Below, piece by piece: positions 56,962 to 64,000 of a stretch of DNA of 64,000 nt (positions within the stretch are counted from its first letter, which is position 1; each line of letters starts with the position of its first letter). A program made the translations under genes and the position numbers. The notes beneath the pieces were generated by a model. The model was not told where the DNA came from. It saw only the letters and a list, made by a program, of their open reading frames with translations, and made no database searches. The DNA comes from Xaviernesmea rhizosphaerae. GTDB taxonomy: Bacteria > Pseudomonadota > Alphaproteobacteria > Rhizobiales > Rhizobiaceae. The stretch is from NCBI RefSeq assembly GCF_001938945.1, contig NZ_MKIO01000039.1, forward strand, positions 124,001-188,000, given 5' to 3'.

Positions 56962-59235
56962 TCAGGCAGCGCGGTCGGTTGGTGTCTTGTCGCCCGCCAG
57001 GATCTTGTCGATGGTGATCGGCAGGTGGCGGATGCGGATGCCCGTCGCGTGGAAAATCGCATTGGCCACCGCGGCCGCCACGCCGCAAATGCCGATTTCG
57101 CCCAGGCCCTTCACGCCGATCGGGCTGGCCTTGTTGTCGAATTCCTGGACGAAATGGACGTCGATATCATGGATGTCGGCATGGGCGGGAACGTGATATT
57201 CCGCCAGATTGTGGTTCATGATCCGGCCCGAACGGTGGTCGATCATGCTTTCCTCATGCAGGGACATGCCCAGGCCCATCACCACGCCGCCCAGGATCTG
57301 GCTGCGCGCGGTCTTGGGGTTGAGAATGCGGCCGGCCGCCACCGCGCTGACGACGCGGGTGACGCGGACAAGGCCGAGCTCCTCATCCACCCGCACCTCC
57401 ACGAAACAGGCGGAATGGGTGTAGCTGGCGAATTTCTTCATCTGCTTGGCATCGGGGCCGACCTCGCCCTCTTCCTCGATCGCCGTCTCGCCGGCGCGCG
57501 CCATCAGCTCCGAAATGGCCACTGAGGCTTTGGGGTCCACATCCAGACGCAGATGGCCGCCGCGAATGACCACCTCCTCGACGGTCGCCTCCTTCAGCGG
57601 CGAAGCCTTGTCCTTCTGCGCGAGATCGAGCAGACGCTGGCGGATGGCGAGGCAGGCCGCATCGACCGCCGAGCCGGAGGAGGCCGCGGTCCAGGAACCG
57701 CCCTCGACGCTGGTCTCGGGAAGATCCGACTGGCCGATCTGCACGCTCACTTCTTCTACCAGCACGTCCAGCGCTTCGGCGGCGATCTGGGCGAGGATGG
57801 TGTAGGTGCCGGTGCCGATATCGCTGGCTGCGGCCTGAACGATCACCTGCCCATTGGCGCTGAGGCGAACCCGCGCCTTGGCCGATTGCAGCTGTGCTTC
57901 CCAGATGCCGGTCGCCATGCCCCAGCCGATCAGCTCATGCCCTTCGCGCATCGCCCGCGGAGCGGGCTTGCGCCGCTCCCAGCCAAAGCGGGCCGCACCT
58001 TCGCGGTAGCAGGCCCTTAGCGCCTTGCTGGTCAGCTGCTTGTTTTCGTTCTGGTCGAAATGGACGAAATTGCGCCGGCGCAGCTCCAGCGGATCAAGAC
58101 CCGCGGCATAGGACAGCTCGTCCATGGCCGATTCGAGCGCGAACAGGCCCGAGGCCGCCCCCGGAGCGCGCATGTCACCCGGCGTAGCCGCGTCGAGCTT
58201 GGCCAGCCCGTAAGTTAGCTTGACGTTATCGCAGCGATAGGCAAGGCCCGACCAGTTGACCACCACCTCCTGATAATCCTCGTAGCGCGAGGTCGCCTGC
58301 ACCGTATCGTGCATCACGGCGGTCAGCCGGCCCTCGGCATCGGCGGCCAGCGAGACGGTCTGGTGCATGGCCGGGCGGTAGCTCAGATAGAACATATCCC
58401 GGCGCGACATCTCGAAGCGGACCGAGCGCTTGAGGTCGAGGCTGGCCATGACGGCGAGGAACAGCTGGTGGCGCGGCCGCAGGCCGGAGCCGAAGGCGCC
58501 ACCGACATAGGCATTGATGACGGTGACCTTATCCTGCTTCAGGCTGAAGACATTGCAGACGAATTTCTGCGCATTCTGCGACCCTTGAGTCTTGTCGTAG
58601 ACCGTGAGGCTGCCATCCTCGCCATAGAGCACCGTGGTGGCGAAAAGCTCCATCGGATTATGATGTTCGTTCTCGATGAAGTAATCCGCCGAGATCGTGA
58701 CATGTGCCTCGTCAAAGGCCTGTTCGGGCTTTCCGCGCGGCTCGGGCGGCGGGGAAATGCCATTGCGCTTTTTCGGCGGCTCGTAGCGTTCTGCGAGCTT
58801 GGCGGAGAGGTCGGTTTCCGGGACATCCCGTTCGTAGATGACCTTGATCAGCGCGGCGGCGTCGCGCGCATTCTCGAAACTGTCGGCCACCACGAAGGCG
58901 ACCGGCTGGCCGTCGAACAGCACGCGGTCGTTCTGCAGCGGGCGATAGGTGTGGCCGGGCGGGGCGGTGTCGTCCTGCCAGGAGCGGTCGAGCCAGGCAG
59001 CATCAGGTCTGTTCTCGTGCGTGTAGATCGCAACGATGCCGGGGAAGGCCACCTTGGCGGCGCGACTGTCGATCTCGAGGATCCGGCCGCGGGCGATGGT
59101 GGCGGGCACCGCCGCACCGTGCAGCAGACCGGGTTCGGAATGTTCGGCGGCATAGGCGGCCCGGCCGGTGGCCTTCAACGGACCTTCGATGCGCGGGACG
59201 GCGCGGCCGACCTGGCGGCGTTCGTTCGTCAGCAT
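56962..59235 (-). CDS. paoC: Aldehyde oxidoreductase molybdopterin-binding subunit (PaoC-like)
   Basis: The 757-residue xanthine-oxidase-family subunit has N-terminal VGRAVPRIEGPLKATG, substrate/cofactor segments NAYVGGAFGSGLRPRH, GGSWTAASSGSAVD, and the catalytic Glu in VKGLGEIGICG. It holds molybdopterin cytosine dinucleotide and oxidises aldehydes. It resembles E. coli PaoC (YagR). ATG 59235 (MLTNERRQVGRAVPR) is preferred over one 10 codons earlier. It lies 22 bp after the FAD subunit gene. Confidence 0.9.
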   Translation of the reverse strand: MLTNERRQVGRAVPRIEGPLKATGRAAYAAEHSEPGLLHGAAVPATIARGRILEIDSRAAKVAFPGIVAIYTHENRPDAAWLDRSWQDDTAPPGHTYRPLQNDRVLFDGQPVAFVVADSFENARDAAALIKVIYERDVPETDLSAKLAERYEPPKKRNGISPPPEPRGKPEQAFDEAHVTISADYFIENEHHNPMELFATTVLYGEDGSLTVYDKTQGSQNAQKFVCNVFSLKQDKVTVINAYVGGAFGSGLRPRHQLFLAVMASLDLKRSVRFEMSRRDMFYLSYRPAMHQTVSLAADAEGRLTAVMHDTVQATSRYEDYQEVVVNWSGLAYRCDNVKLTYGLAKLDAATPGDMRAPGAASGLFALESAMDELSYAAGLDPLELRRRNFVHFDQNENKQLTSKALRACYREGAARFGWERRKPAPRAMREGHELIGWGMATGIWEAQLQSAKARVRLSANGQVIVQAAASDIGTGTYTILAQIAAEALDVLVEEVSVQIGQSDLPETSVEGGSWTAASSGSAVDAACLAIRQRLLDLAQKDKASPLKEATVEEVVIRGGHLRLDVDPKASVAISELMARAGETAIEEEGEVGPDAKQMKKFASYTHSACFVEVRVDEELGLVRVTRVVSAVAAGRILNPKTARSQILGGVVMGLGMSLHEESMIDHRSGRIMNHNLAEYHVPAHADIHDIDVHFVQEFDNKASPIGVKGLGEIGICGVAAAVANAIFHATGIRIRHLPITIDKILAGDKTPTDRAA

Positions 59236-59257
59236 AACTGGCTTCTCCCTTTGTCCG

Positions 59258-60271
59258 TCAGGCAATGGCTTTTTCGTGCTGCAGCTGCGGCGTGCCTGCC
59301 GCGGCCTGGCGCAGCGCCCGGCGGATCACCCGCTCGGCCAGCGTGATCTTGAAGTCATTGCCGCCTTGGCCCTTCGCGCCCGAAAGCAGCCGCGCGATGA
59401 AGGCATCCGTGGCGTCTGCCGAGGGGACGCGGCCAACGAGCAGGCTTTCCGCCTCCAGATCGCGCCAGGGCTTGTGGGCAACGCCGCCCAGCGCCACGCG
59501 GGCGCGGCGCACCACGCCGTCCTCGATCTTGAGATCGACGGCGGCGGAGACGAGGGCGAAAGCATAGGAGAGCCGGTCGCGCAGCTTCAGATAGGTGTGG
59601 TGACGCGGGGAGGCCTCGCCTTCCAGCCGGATACCGAGAACCATTTCGCCAGGGGATAGCGTGTTGTCGCGCTCGGGCGTTTCGCCGGGCAGGCGGTGGT
59701 AGTCGAGAATGGGAATGTCGCGCCGGCCGTTCGGCCCCTCCACCTCGACCACGGCATCGAGCGCGGCGAGTGCCACGCACATATCCGAAGGGTGCGTGGC
59801 GATGCAGCTGTCGCTGGCGCCGAGGATGGCGTGAATGCGCGTGACGCCGCCGATTGCATCGCAGCCGCTGCCGGGCTGGCGCTTGTTGCAGCGCGTGGCG
59901 GTGTCGTAGAAATAATAGCAGCGCGTGCGCTGGTTCAGATTGCCGCCGGCGGTGGCGGCATTGCGCAGCTGCGGCGAGGCGCCGGCCAGCAGCGCGCTCG
60001 CCAGCAGGGGGAAGCGCCGGTTGATCCCGGGATGGTAGGCGAGATCGCTATTAGTGACGAGCGCGCCGATCCGCGTGCCGTTCTCGCTTTCCTCGATCCG
60101 CTTGAGGTCGAGGCCATTGATGTCGACAAGCAGGCCGGGGGCCTCGACATCATATTTCATCAGGTCGACCAGATTGGTGCCGCCGGCGATCAGCCGTGCC
60201 TTGGGATGGGCGGCAAGGGCCGAAACGGCTTCGGCGACAGAGCCGGCTTTGAGATAATCGAAGCGCTTCAT
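59258..60271 (-). CDS. paoB: Aldehyde oxidoreductase FAD-binding subunit (PaoB-like)
   Basis: The 337-residue FAD subunit has LIAGGTNLVDLMK for FAD pyrophosphate, GGNLNQRTRC, and an inserted loop with cysteines TRCYYFYDTATRC, RQPGSGC and ASDSC that matches the extra [4Fe-4S] cluster of PaoB-type subunits. It carries electrons from the iron-sulfur subunit to the acceptor. ATG 60271 overlaps the preceding stop by 4 bp. Confidence 0.9.
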   Translation of the reverse strand: MKRFDYLKAGSVAEAVSALAAHPKARLIAGGTNLVDLMKYDVEAPGLLVDINGLDLKRIEESENGTRIGALVTNSDLAYHPGINRRFPLLASALLAGASPQLRNAATAGGNLNQRTRCYYFYDTATRCNKRQPGSGCDAIGGVTRIHAILGASDSCIATHPSDMCVALAALDAVVEVEGPNGRRDIPILDYHRLPGETPERDNTLSPGEMVLGIRLEGEASPRHHTYLKLRDRLSYAFALVSAAVDLKIEDGVVRRARVALGGVAHKPWRDLEAESLLVGRVPSADATDAFIARLLSGAKGQGGNDFKITLAERVIRRALRQAAAGTPQLQHEKAIA

Positions 60272-60774
60272 TCCGCGGCCGCCTTCTGCTGCTGGTTCAA
60301 GACATCCTCCACCGCATCGGCGATGTTGGTATAGGCGCCGCAGCGACAGAGGTTTCCGCTCATCAGCTCACGGATCTCGGCGCGGCTCTCGGCATGGCCT
60401 TCCGCCACCAGCCCCACGGCCGAACAGATCTGGCCCGGCGTGCAATAGCCGCATTGCAGCGCATCATGTTCGACAAAGGCGCGCTGCATCGGATGCATGC
60501 GCTCCGGCGTGCCCAGCCCCTCGATCGTGGTGATCTCGGCACCGTTTCGCATCACCGCCAGAGACAGGCAGGAATTGATCCTGACGCCATCCACCAGAAC
60601 CGTACAGGCGCCGCACTGGCCATGGTCGCAACCCTTTTTCGTGCCGGTGAGCTTCAGTTCCTCGCGCAGGAGGTCGAGCAAAGTGGTCCAGGGGGCGACG
60701 TCGAGGTCGTGGCGTTTGCCATTGATGTGCAGGGTCACCGGCACAGTTTGAAGCGATGGGGGCGCGCTGGGCAT
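60268..60774 (-). CDS. paoA: Aldehyde oxidoreductase 2Fe-2S subunit (PaoA-like)
   Basis: The 168-residue protein has a plant-type ferredoxin domain with GCDHGQCGACTVLVDG and a second cluster domain CGYCTPGQIC...NLCRCGAY, giving two [2Fe-2S] clusters. E. coli PaoA has a Tat leader; this one starts MPSAPPSLQTVPVTLHING with no leader, so the complex is probably cytoplasmic. AAGGATC precedes ATG 60774. It heads the paoA-paoB-paoC-catalase operon, divergent from an SDR gene. Confidence 0.9.
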   Translation of the reverse strand: MPSAPPSLQTVPVTLHINGKRHDLDVAPWTTLLDLLREELKLTGTKKGCDHGQCGACTVLVDGVRINSCLSLAVMRNGAEITTIEGLGTPERMHPMQRAFVEHDALQCGYCTPGQICSAVGLVAEGHAESRAEIRELMSGNLCRCGAYTNIADAVEDVLNQQQKAAAE

Positions 60775-61052
60775 GGCTGATCCTTGTCGTGAGATGGCTT
60801 GAGGCTGGCGCAGGTCTCGCGGAAGGCCATTCTCAAGGCAGGCCTTCGGTGCATGCGGCCGCAATTCCCGAGAACGGCCTTTGTTCCCTTCCGTACGGCC
60901 GGCTTTTGTCCTCCCGCCCACGGGCGCGGCCGGAACTTCGCCCGTCGGCACCGGTTCGAGCCACGATAGGCGCGGGCGACAGCCCCAGTGCCGCAGCCTG
61001 CCGGCCACCGCTGGCCGCTGGCGCTATCTGACTGAAAAGAAGGAATTTTCTC

Positions 61053-61892
61053 ATGGACGAGACCCATCTGCGCGAGAAGGGCGCAAGCGGCCCGAGGCCA
61101 CATGACGCCGGCGTCAAGGGTCTGGCGCTGGTCACCGGCGCCTCCACCGGCATCGGCTACGAACTGGCCAAATGCGCCGCCGAGGCCGGATATGATCTGA
61201 TCATCGTCGCCGATGAACCCGCCATTCGCCCTGCGGCGGAGCGGCTGCGCGCCTATGGCCATCAGGTGGAGCCGATCGAAACCGATCTGGCCTCACAGGA
61301 GGGCGTTCAGGGCCTGCTGGAAGCAATTGCCGCCCATAACCGGCCGGTGGAGCTGCTGATGGCCAATGCCGGACGCGGGCTCGGCCATGCCTTTGTCGAT
61401 CAGGATCTCGAGGCCGTGCGCCGAGTGGTGGAAACCAATGTGATGGGCACGCTCGCCCTCGTTCACCCCATCGCCGGGGCCATGCAGGCCCGCGGCCGGG
61501 GGCGCATCCTCTTCACCGGCTCGATCGCCGGCTTCATGCCCGGCAGCTTCCAGGCGGTCTACAATGCCTCGAAAGCCTTCATCAACAGCTTCTCCTTCGC
61601 GCTGCGCGACGAGTTGAAGGACACGGGCGTGACGGTGAGCTGCCTGATGCCCGGCCCGACCGACACCGCCTTCTTCGAGCGGGCGGACCTGGAAGACACG
61701 GCCATCGGCCAAGGCAAGAAGGACGATCCGGCCATGGTCGCCCGCGTCGGTTTCGATGCGATGATGGCCGGCGAAGGCGATGTGGTCAGCGGCTGGAAGA
61801 ACAAGCTGCAATCGGCAATCGCCAATGTGACGCCATCGGGTCTCCTGGCCAGCCAGCACCGCAAAATGGCAGAACCCGGCTCCGCCAGCTGA
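61053..61892 (+). CDS. Short-chain dehydrogenase/reductase
   Basis: The 279-residue SDR has cofactor motif ALVTGASTGIGYELAK, NAG segment LLMANAGRG, and catalytic Ser plus YNASK (FTGSIAGFMPG ... AVYNASKAFINSF). The substrate is unknown. It is divergent from the aldehyde oxidoreductase operon across 278 bp, so shared control is possible. The start ATG 61053 follows GAAAAGAAGGAAT. Confidence 0.88.
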   Translation: MDETHLREKGASGPRPHDAGVKGLALVTGASTGIGYELAKCAAEAGYDLIIVADEPAIRPAAERLRAYGHQVEPIETDLASQEGVQGLLEAIAAHNRPVELLMANAGRGLGHAFVDQDLEAVRRVVETNVMGTLALVHPIAGAMQARGRGRILFTGSIAGFMPGSFQAVYNASKAFINSFSFALRDELKDTGVTVSCLMPGPTDTAFFERADLEDTAIGQGKKDDPAMVARVGFDAMMAGEGDVVSGWKNKLQSAIANVTPSGLLASQHRKMAEPGSAS

Positions 61893-61945
61893 TAATTGCG
61901 CGCTAAAATAGAAAAATCTGGAATTTCCGAAAGCATCCTTCTTTC

Positions 61946-61970
61946 GGAACAAAGACTCCGGCGGGTCATT
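61946..61970 (+). promoter_or_regulatory. EcfG/RpoE2-type general stress promoter
   Basis: GGAAC (61946-61950), 18 bp, then TT (61969-61970) matches the Sinorhizobium RpoE2 pattern GGAAC-N18/19-TT. It lies 52 bp before the BON-domain gene, a typical general stress target. Confidence 0.55.
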
Positions 61971-62021
61971 AGCCCTGTGTTCCATGTGTTGAACCAAGAG
62001 ATAACCAAGAGGAAACTCATC

Positions 62022-62954
62022 ATGGCAAATGGGAACTACACGCGTAACAACGACCGTTTCAACGACGCCGACCGTAATCGTCTTTCCAGCCAGTATGGCC
62101 GCGAATCCTTCGGCCGCGACGATGATCGCCGACAGGGCGACTATTCGGCCTGGGGTGGTGCGGAGCGCGACCGCTCGGAAGACCGTTACCAGTCCGACCG
62201 CTATCAGGGCGGCGACCGTTCGACCTGGCGCAGCGATGACATGGGCTATGGCGATGATGGCAGCTTTACCGGCTACCGCCGCGACAACCGCCTCTCCGAC
62301 GACAACAGTGGCTATGGTCGCCAGGGCGCGCCCTCGCGCTCTTCCTATGGCGCAAGCTATGGCAGCGGCGGCAATTACGGCGCAGATTCCGGGCGCGGCG
62401 ATTACGGGCGAAGCTCTGGCCGCGACGACCGCTGGAGCGCCGGCGGCTATGGCGGAAATTACGGCGAGGACCGCTCGTCCTGGCGCGGCAATGATGACAG
62501 CCGCAGCCGCGGCGAAAAGCGGGGCTTCATGGACCGCGCGACGGACGAGGTTGCATCCTGGTTCGGCAATGAGGAGGCCGAGCACCGCCGCATGATGGAC
62601 CAGCATCGCGGCAAGGGGCCCAAGGGCTACACCCGATCCGACGATCGCATCCGCGATGATCTGAACGACCGTCTGGCAGATGATGGCCGGCTTGATGCCT
62701 CCGATATCGAGGTCACAGTTTCCTCCGGCGAAGTCACGCTGAGCGGCACGGTCACCTCGCGTCAGGACAAGCGCTATGCGGAGGATCTCGCCGAAGCCAT
62801 TTCCGGCGTGAAGCATGTGCAGAACAATCTGCGCGTCAAGTCCTCGGTCGATCTTTCGTCGGACAGCAGCCGCTCCTCCACCACCAATGTCGCCGGCAGC
62901 ACCACGGGGACGACGGGGGGGACCACGGGCGCCAGCGCGCGGCTGAACAGCTAA
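62022..62954 (+). CDS. BON-domain protein with disordered Gly/Ser/Arg/Asp-rich N-terminus and SWFG motif
   Basis: The 310-residue protein has a long low-complexity N-terminal half (about 1-175, rich in Tyr, Gly, Ser, Arg and Asp: GGYGGNYGEDRSSWRG). A VASWFGNEEAEHRR motif and a BON domain (about 205-275: RIRDDLNDRLADDGRLDASD, VTLSGTVTSRQDKRYAEDLA) follow, then a Ser/Thr-rich tail. BON domains bind membranes or polymers; SWFG-BON proteins are common stress proteins in Rhizobiales. AAGAGGAAA precedes ATG 62022. Confidence 0.85.
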   Translation: MANGNYTRNNDRFNDADRNRLSSQYGRESFGRDDDRRQGDYSAWGGAERDRSEDRYQSDRYQGGDRSTWRSDDMGYGDDGSFTGYRRDNRLSDDNSGYGRQGAPSRSSYGASYGSGGNYGADSGRGDYGRSSGRDDRWSAGGYGGNYGEDRSSWRGNDDSRSRGEKRGFMDRATDEVASWFGNEEAEHRRMMDQHRGKGPKGYTRSDDRIRDDLNDRLADDGRLDASDIEVTVSSGEVTLSGTVTSRQDKRYAEDLAEAISGVKHVQNNLRVKSSVDLSSDSSRSSTTNVAGSTTGTTGGTTGASARLNS

Positions 62955-63002
62955 GCCGGGCTCTAAGCAGTTATTGATGCCGCACTGGATCAGATCTATG
63001 AG

Positions 63003-63031
63003 ACCCCCCGGGCGTGAACCCGGGGGTTTTT
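63003..63031 (+). terminator. Terminator after the BON-domain gene
   Basis: A GC-only 8-bp stem (63005-63012 with 63019-63026, 6-nt loop) is followed by TTTTT. It lies 50 bp after the BON gene stop and just before the end of the convergent oxidoreductase gene. Confidence 0.85.
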
Positions 63032-63036
63032 CGTGT

Positions 63037-64000
63037 TCAGCCGCGCCCGTAGATCCGGTCGAGAACCTCCGTCACCGCAACCAGATGCTCGACCGCAGGG
63101 TCGAAGCTCTTGCGTGTCGCCAGCTGCTCGGCCCAGCGTGCGGCCATGCGGCCGCCCCAGGCATCCGGCGGATCAATCAGCCGTTCACTGCGCGTGCCAT
63201 GAAAGGCGTCGGCGGTGAAATCGTAGAAGGAGCCGGCGACATTGCGCAAAGCCGCACCGCCTCCCGTGCCGTAGAAGGTTGCGTTGATTACCGCGTCCTG
63301 TCCCGCCTGCAGCTTCCAGGAGCAGGAAAGGCGGATGACGGGACCGTTCTTCACCCGGATGGTCGCCAGCGCGAAATCCTCCACCTGGTCGCTTGCCGCG
63401 GCAATGGGGGCGCCACCGGCGAAGAGCTGGCCCTCGACGCCCTCGATCTCGGGAAAATCCAGCGCCCAGAGCGCCATGTCCACCAGATGCACGCCGAGAT
63501 CCATGACGCAGCCGCCGCCGGACAGCGTCTTCTCGTAGAACCAGGGCTTGTCCGGTCCATAGGCATTGTGAAATGTAAGGTCGACCGAGAAGATCCGGCC
63601 GAGCCCGCCCTCGCGCACCAGGGCGCGGATCGCCTTGACCGCCTCCACCTCGCGATAGGAAAGATCGACGCCGATCAGACGGTCGGCAGCACGGGCGGCG
63701 TCGATTACCGCCTCCACCTCCGCCTTCGACCGGCCGAGCGGTTTCTGGCAGAAGACCGCGATACCGCGTTCGAGCGCGGCAATGCTCTGGGCGGCATGCA
63801 GCGCGCTGGGACTGGCGATGACGAGCCCATCGAGATCGTGCGCCAGCAGATCTTCCAGCGAGGCCACACGGTGTGCGTCCGGCGCCGAGGCCAGTGCCTC
63901 CTCGATCATGGCCGGGGAGGGATCGCAGATCGCGGCGATTTCGGCTGCGCCCGTCGCGGCAATCGCCTCCATGCGGTTGCGGCCGATCCAGCCGACGCCG
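63037..64000 (-). CDS. Gfo/Idh/MocA family oxidoreductase, 5' end beyond window
   Basis: The visible ~321 residues include the Rossmann start GVGWIGRNRM at the right window edge (frame open to base 64000), so a few N-terminal residues are missing. FCQKPLGRSKAEVEAVI carries the conserved catalytic Lys (QKP in place of the usual EKP), and GGGCVMDLGVHLVDMALWAL has the DxGxHxxD motif. These enzymes oxidise sugars or inositols with NAD(P). Substrate unknown. An ATG at 63972 lies within the gene and is not the true start. Confidence 0.88.
   Translation of the reverse strand, partial: GVGWIGRNRMEAIAATGAAEIAAICDPSPAMIEEALASAPDAHRVASLEDLLAHDLDGLVIASPSALHAAQSIAALERGIAVFCQKPLGRSKAEVEAVIDAARAADRLIGVDLSYREVEAVKAIRALVREGGLGRIFSVDLTFHNAYGPDKPWFYEKTLSGGGCVMDLGVHLVDMALWALDFPEIEGVEGQLFAGGAPIAAASDQVEDFALATIRVKNGPVIRLSCSWKLQAGQDAVINATFYGTGGGAALRNVAGSFYDFTADAFHGTRSERLIDPPDAWGGRMAARWAEQLATRKSFDPAVEHLVAVTEVLDRIYGRG

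Noticed and set aside
55747..57525. 592-codon open frame on the plus strand
   Set aside because: It is antisense to the catalase-like and molybdopterin subunit genes.

Overview
The window looks like chromosomal DNA of a high-GC member of the Rhizobiaceae/Hyphomicrobiales (Alphaproteobacteria). This rests on the ruvCAB and tol-pal gene order, a sqdBDC-type sulfolipid operon, a CtrA/ChpT/CpdR-like/SciP cell-cycle cluster, rhizobial families such as DUF1134 and DUF2171, a candidate serC-motif RNA leader, and GANTC and TTAA-N7-TTAA sites. No genus can be assigned from sequence reading alone. There is no rRNA, prophage, CRISPR array or complete insertion sequence.

Layout. 1-5.7 kb: end of a metallo-beta-lactamase-fold protein, yebC, a luciferase-like oxidoreductase (minus), then ruvC, ruvA, a VapBC-like toxin-antitoxin pair and ruvB. 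The pair sits between ruvA and ruvB and overlaps ruvB by 4 bp. 5.7-7.9 kb: metallophosphoesterase, NUDIX hydrolase, a DUF2945 (HVA1 TUDOR) protein and a small basic protein. 7.9-10.9 kb (minus): sqdB-sqdD-sqdC for sulfoquinovosyl diacylglycerol. 11.1-18.2 kb: ybgC-tolQ-tolR-tolA-tolB-pal-cpoB, the trans-envelope Tol-Pal machine. 18.3-23.9 kb: tilS, ftsH, a GFA-domain protein, glmM. 24.5-31.5 kb: two paralogous outer-membrane barrel genes, each preceded by a CtrA-type box, enclosing a GT41 (SPINDLY/OGT-like) glycosyltransferase and the serC-serA serine operon. 31.6-41.4 kb: EamA exporter, purA, a 1009-residue low-complexity membrane protein, rpoH, DUF2171, an RluD-type pseudouridine synthase, a small membrane protein and an rRNA/tRNA methyltransferase. 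41.5-49.5 kb: a coiled-coil membrane protein, a palindromic 263-bp element with 32-bp perfect inverted ends, DUF1134, chpT, a CpdR-like receiver, a TauE/SafE permease, ctrA, fliJ and sciP, interspersed with dispersed palindromic repeats. 50-54.5 kb: LuxR-type regulator, mnmA, tRNA-Met(CAT) and small orphan genes. 54.5-63 kb: a D-threonine aldolase/D-serine dehydratase-like enzyme, a catalase-like hemoprotein in one operon with a PaoABC-type molybdenum aldehyde oxidoreductase, a divergent SDR, and a BON-domain protein with a general-stress (EcfG/RpoE2-type) promoter. The window ends inside a Gfo/Idh/MocA oxidoreductase.

How parts fit together. ChpT, the CpdR-like receiver, CtrA and SciP are core parts of the alphaproteobacterial CtrA circuit (phosphotransfer, proteolysis control, transcription factor, inhibitor). 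CtrA-type boxes occur in front of both outer-membrane barrel genes, which suggests that the surface proteins here are cell-cycle regulated. The oxidoreductase-catalase operon suggests local peroxide removal. Most of the window is conserved core chromosome; the most unusual items are the toxin-antitoxin pair embedded in ruvAB, the structured palindromic element at 42.6-42.9 kb, and the very long acidic, His-rich protein between purA and rpoH.
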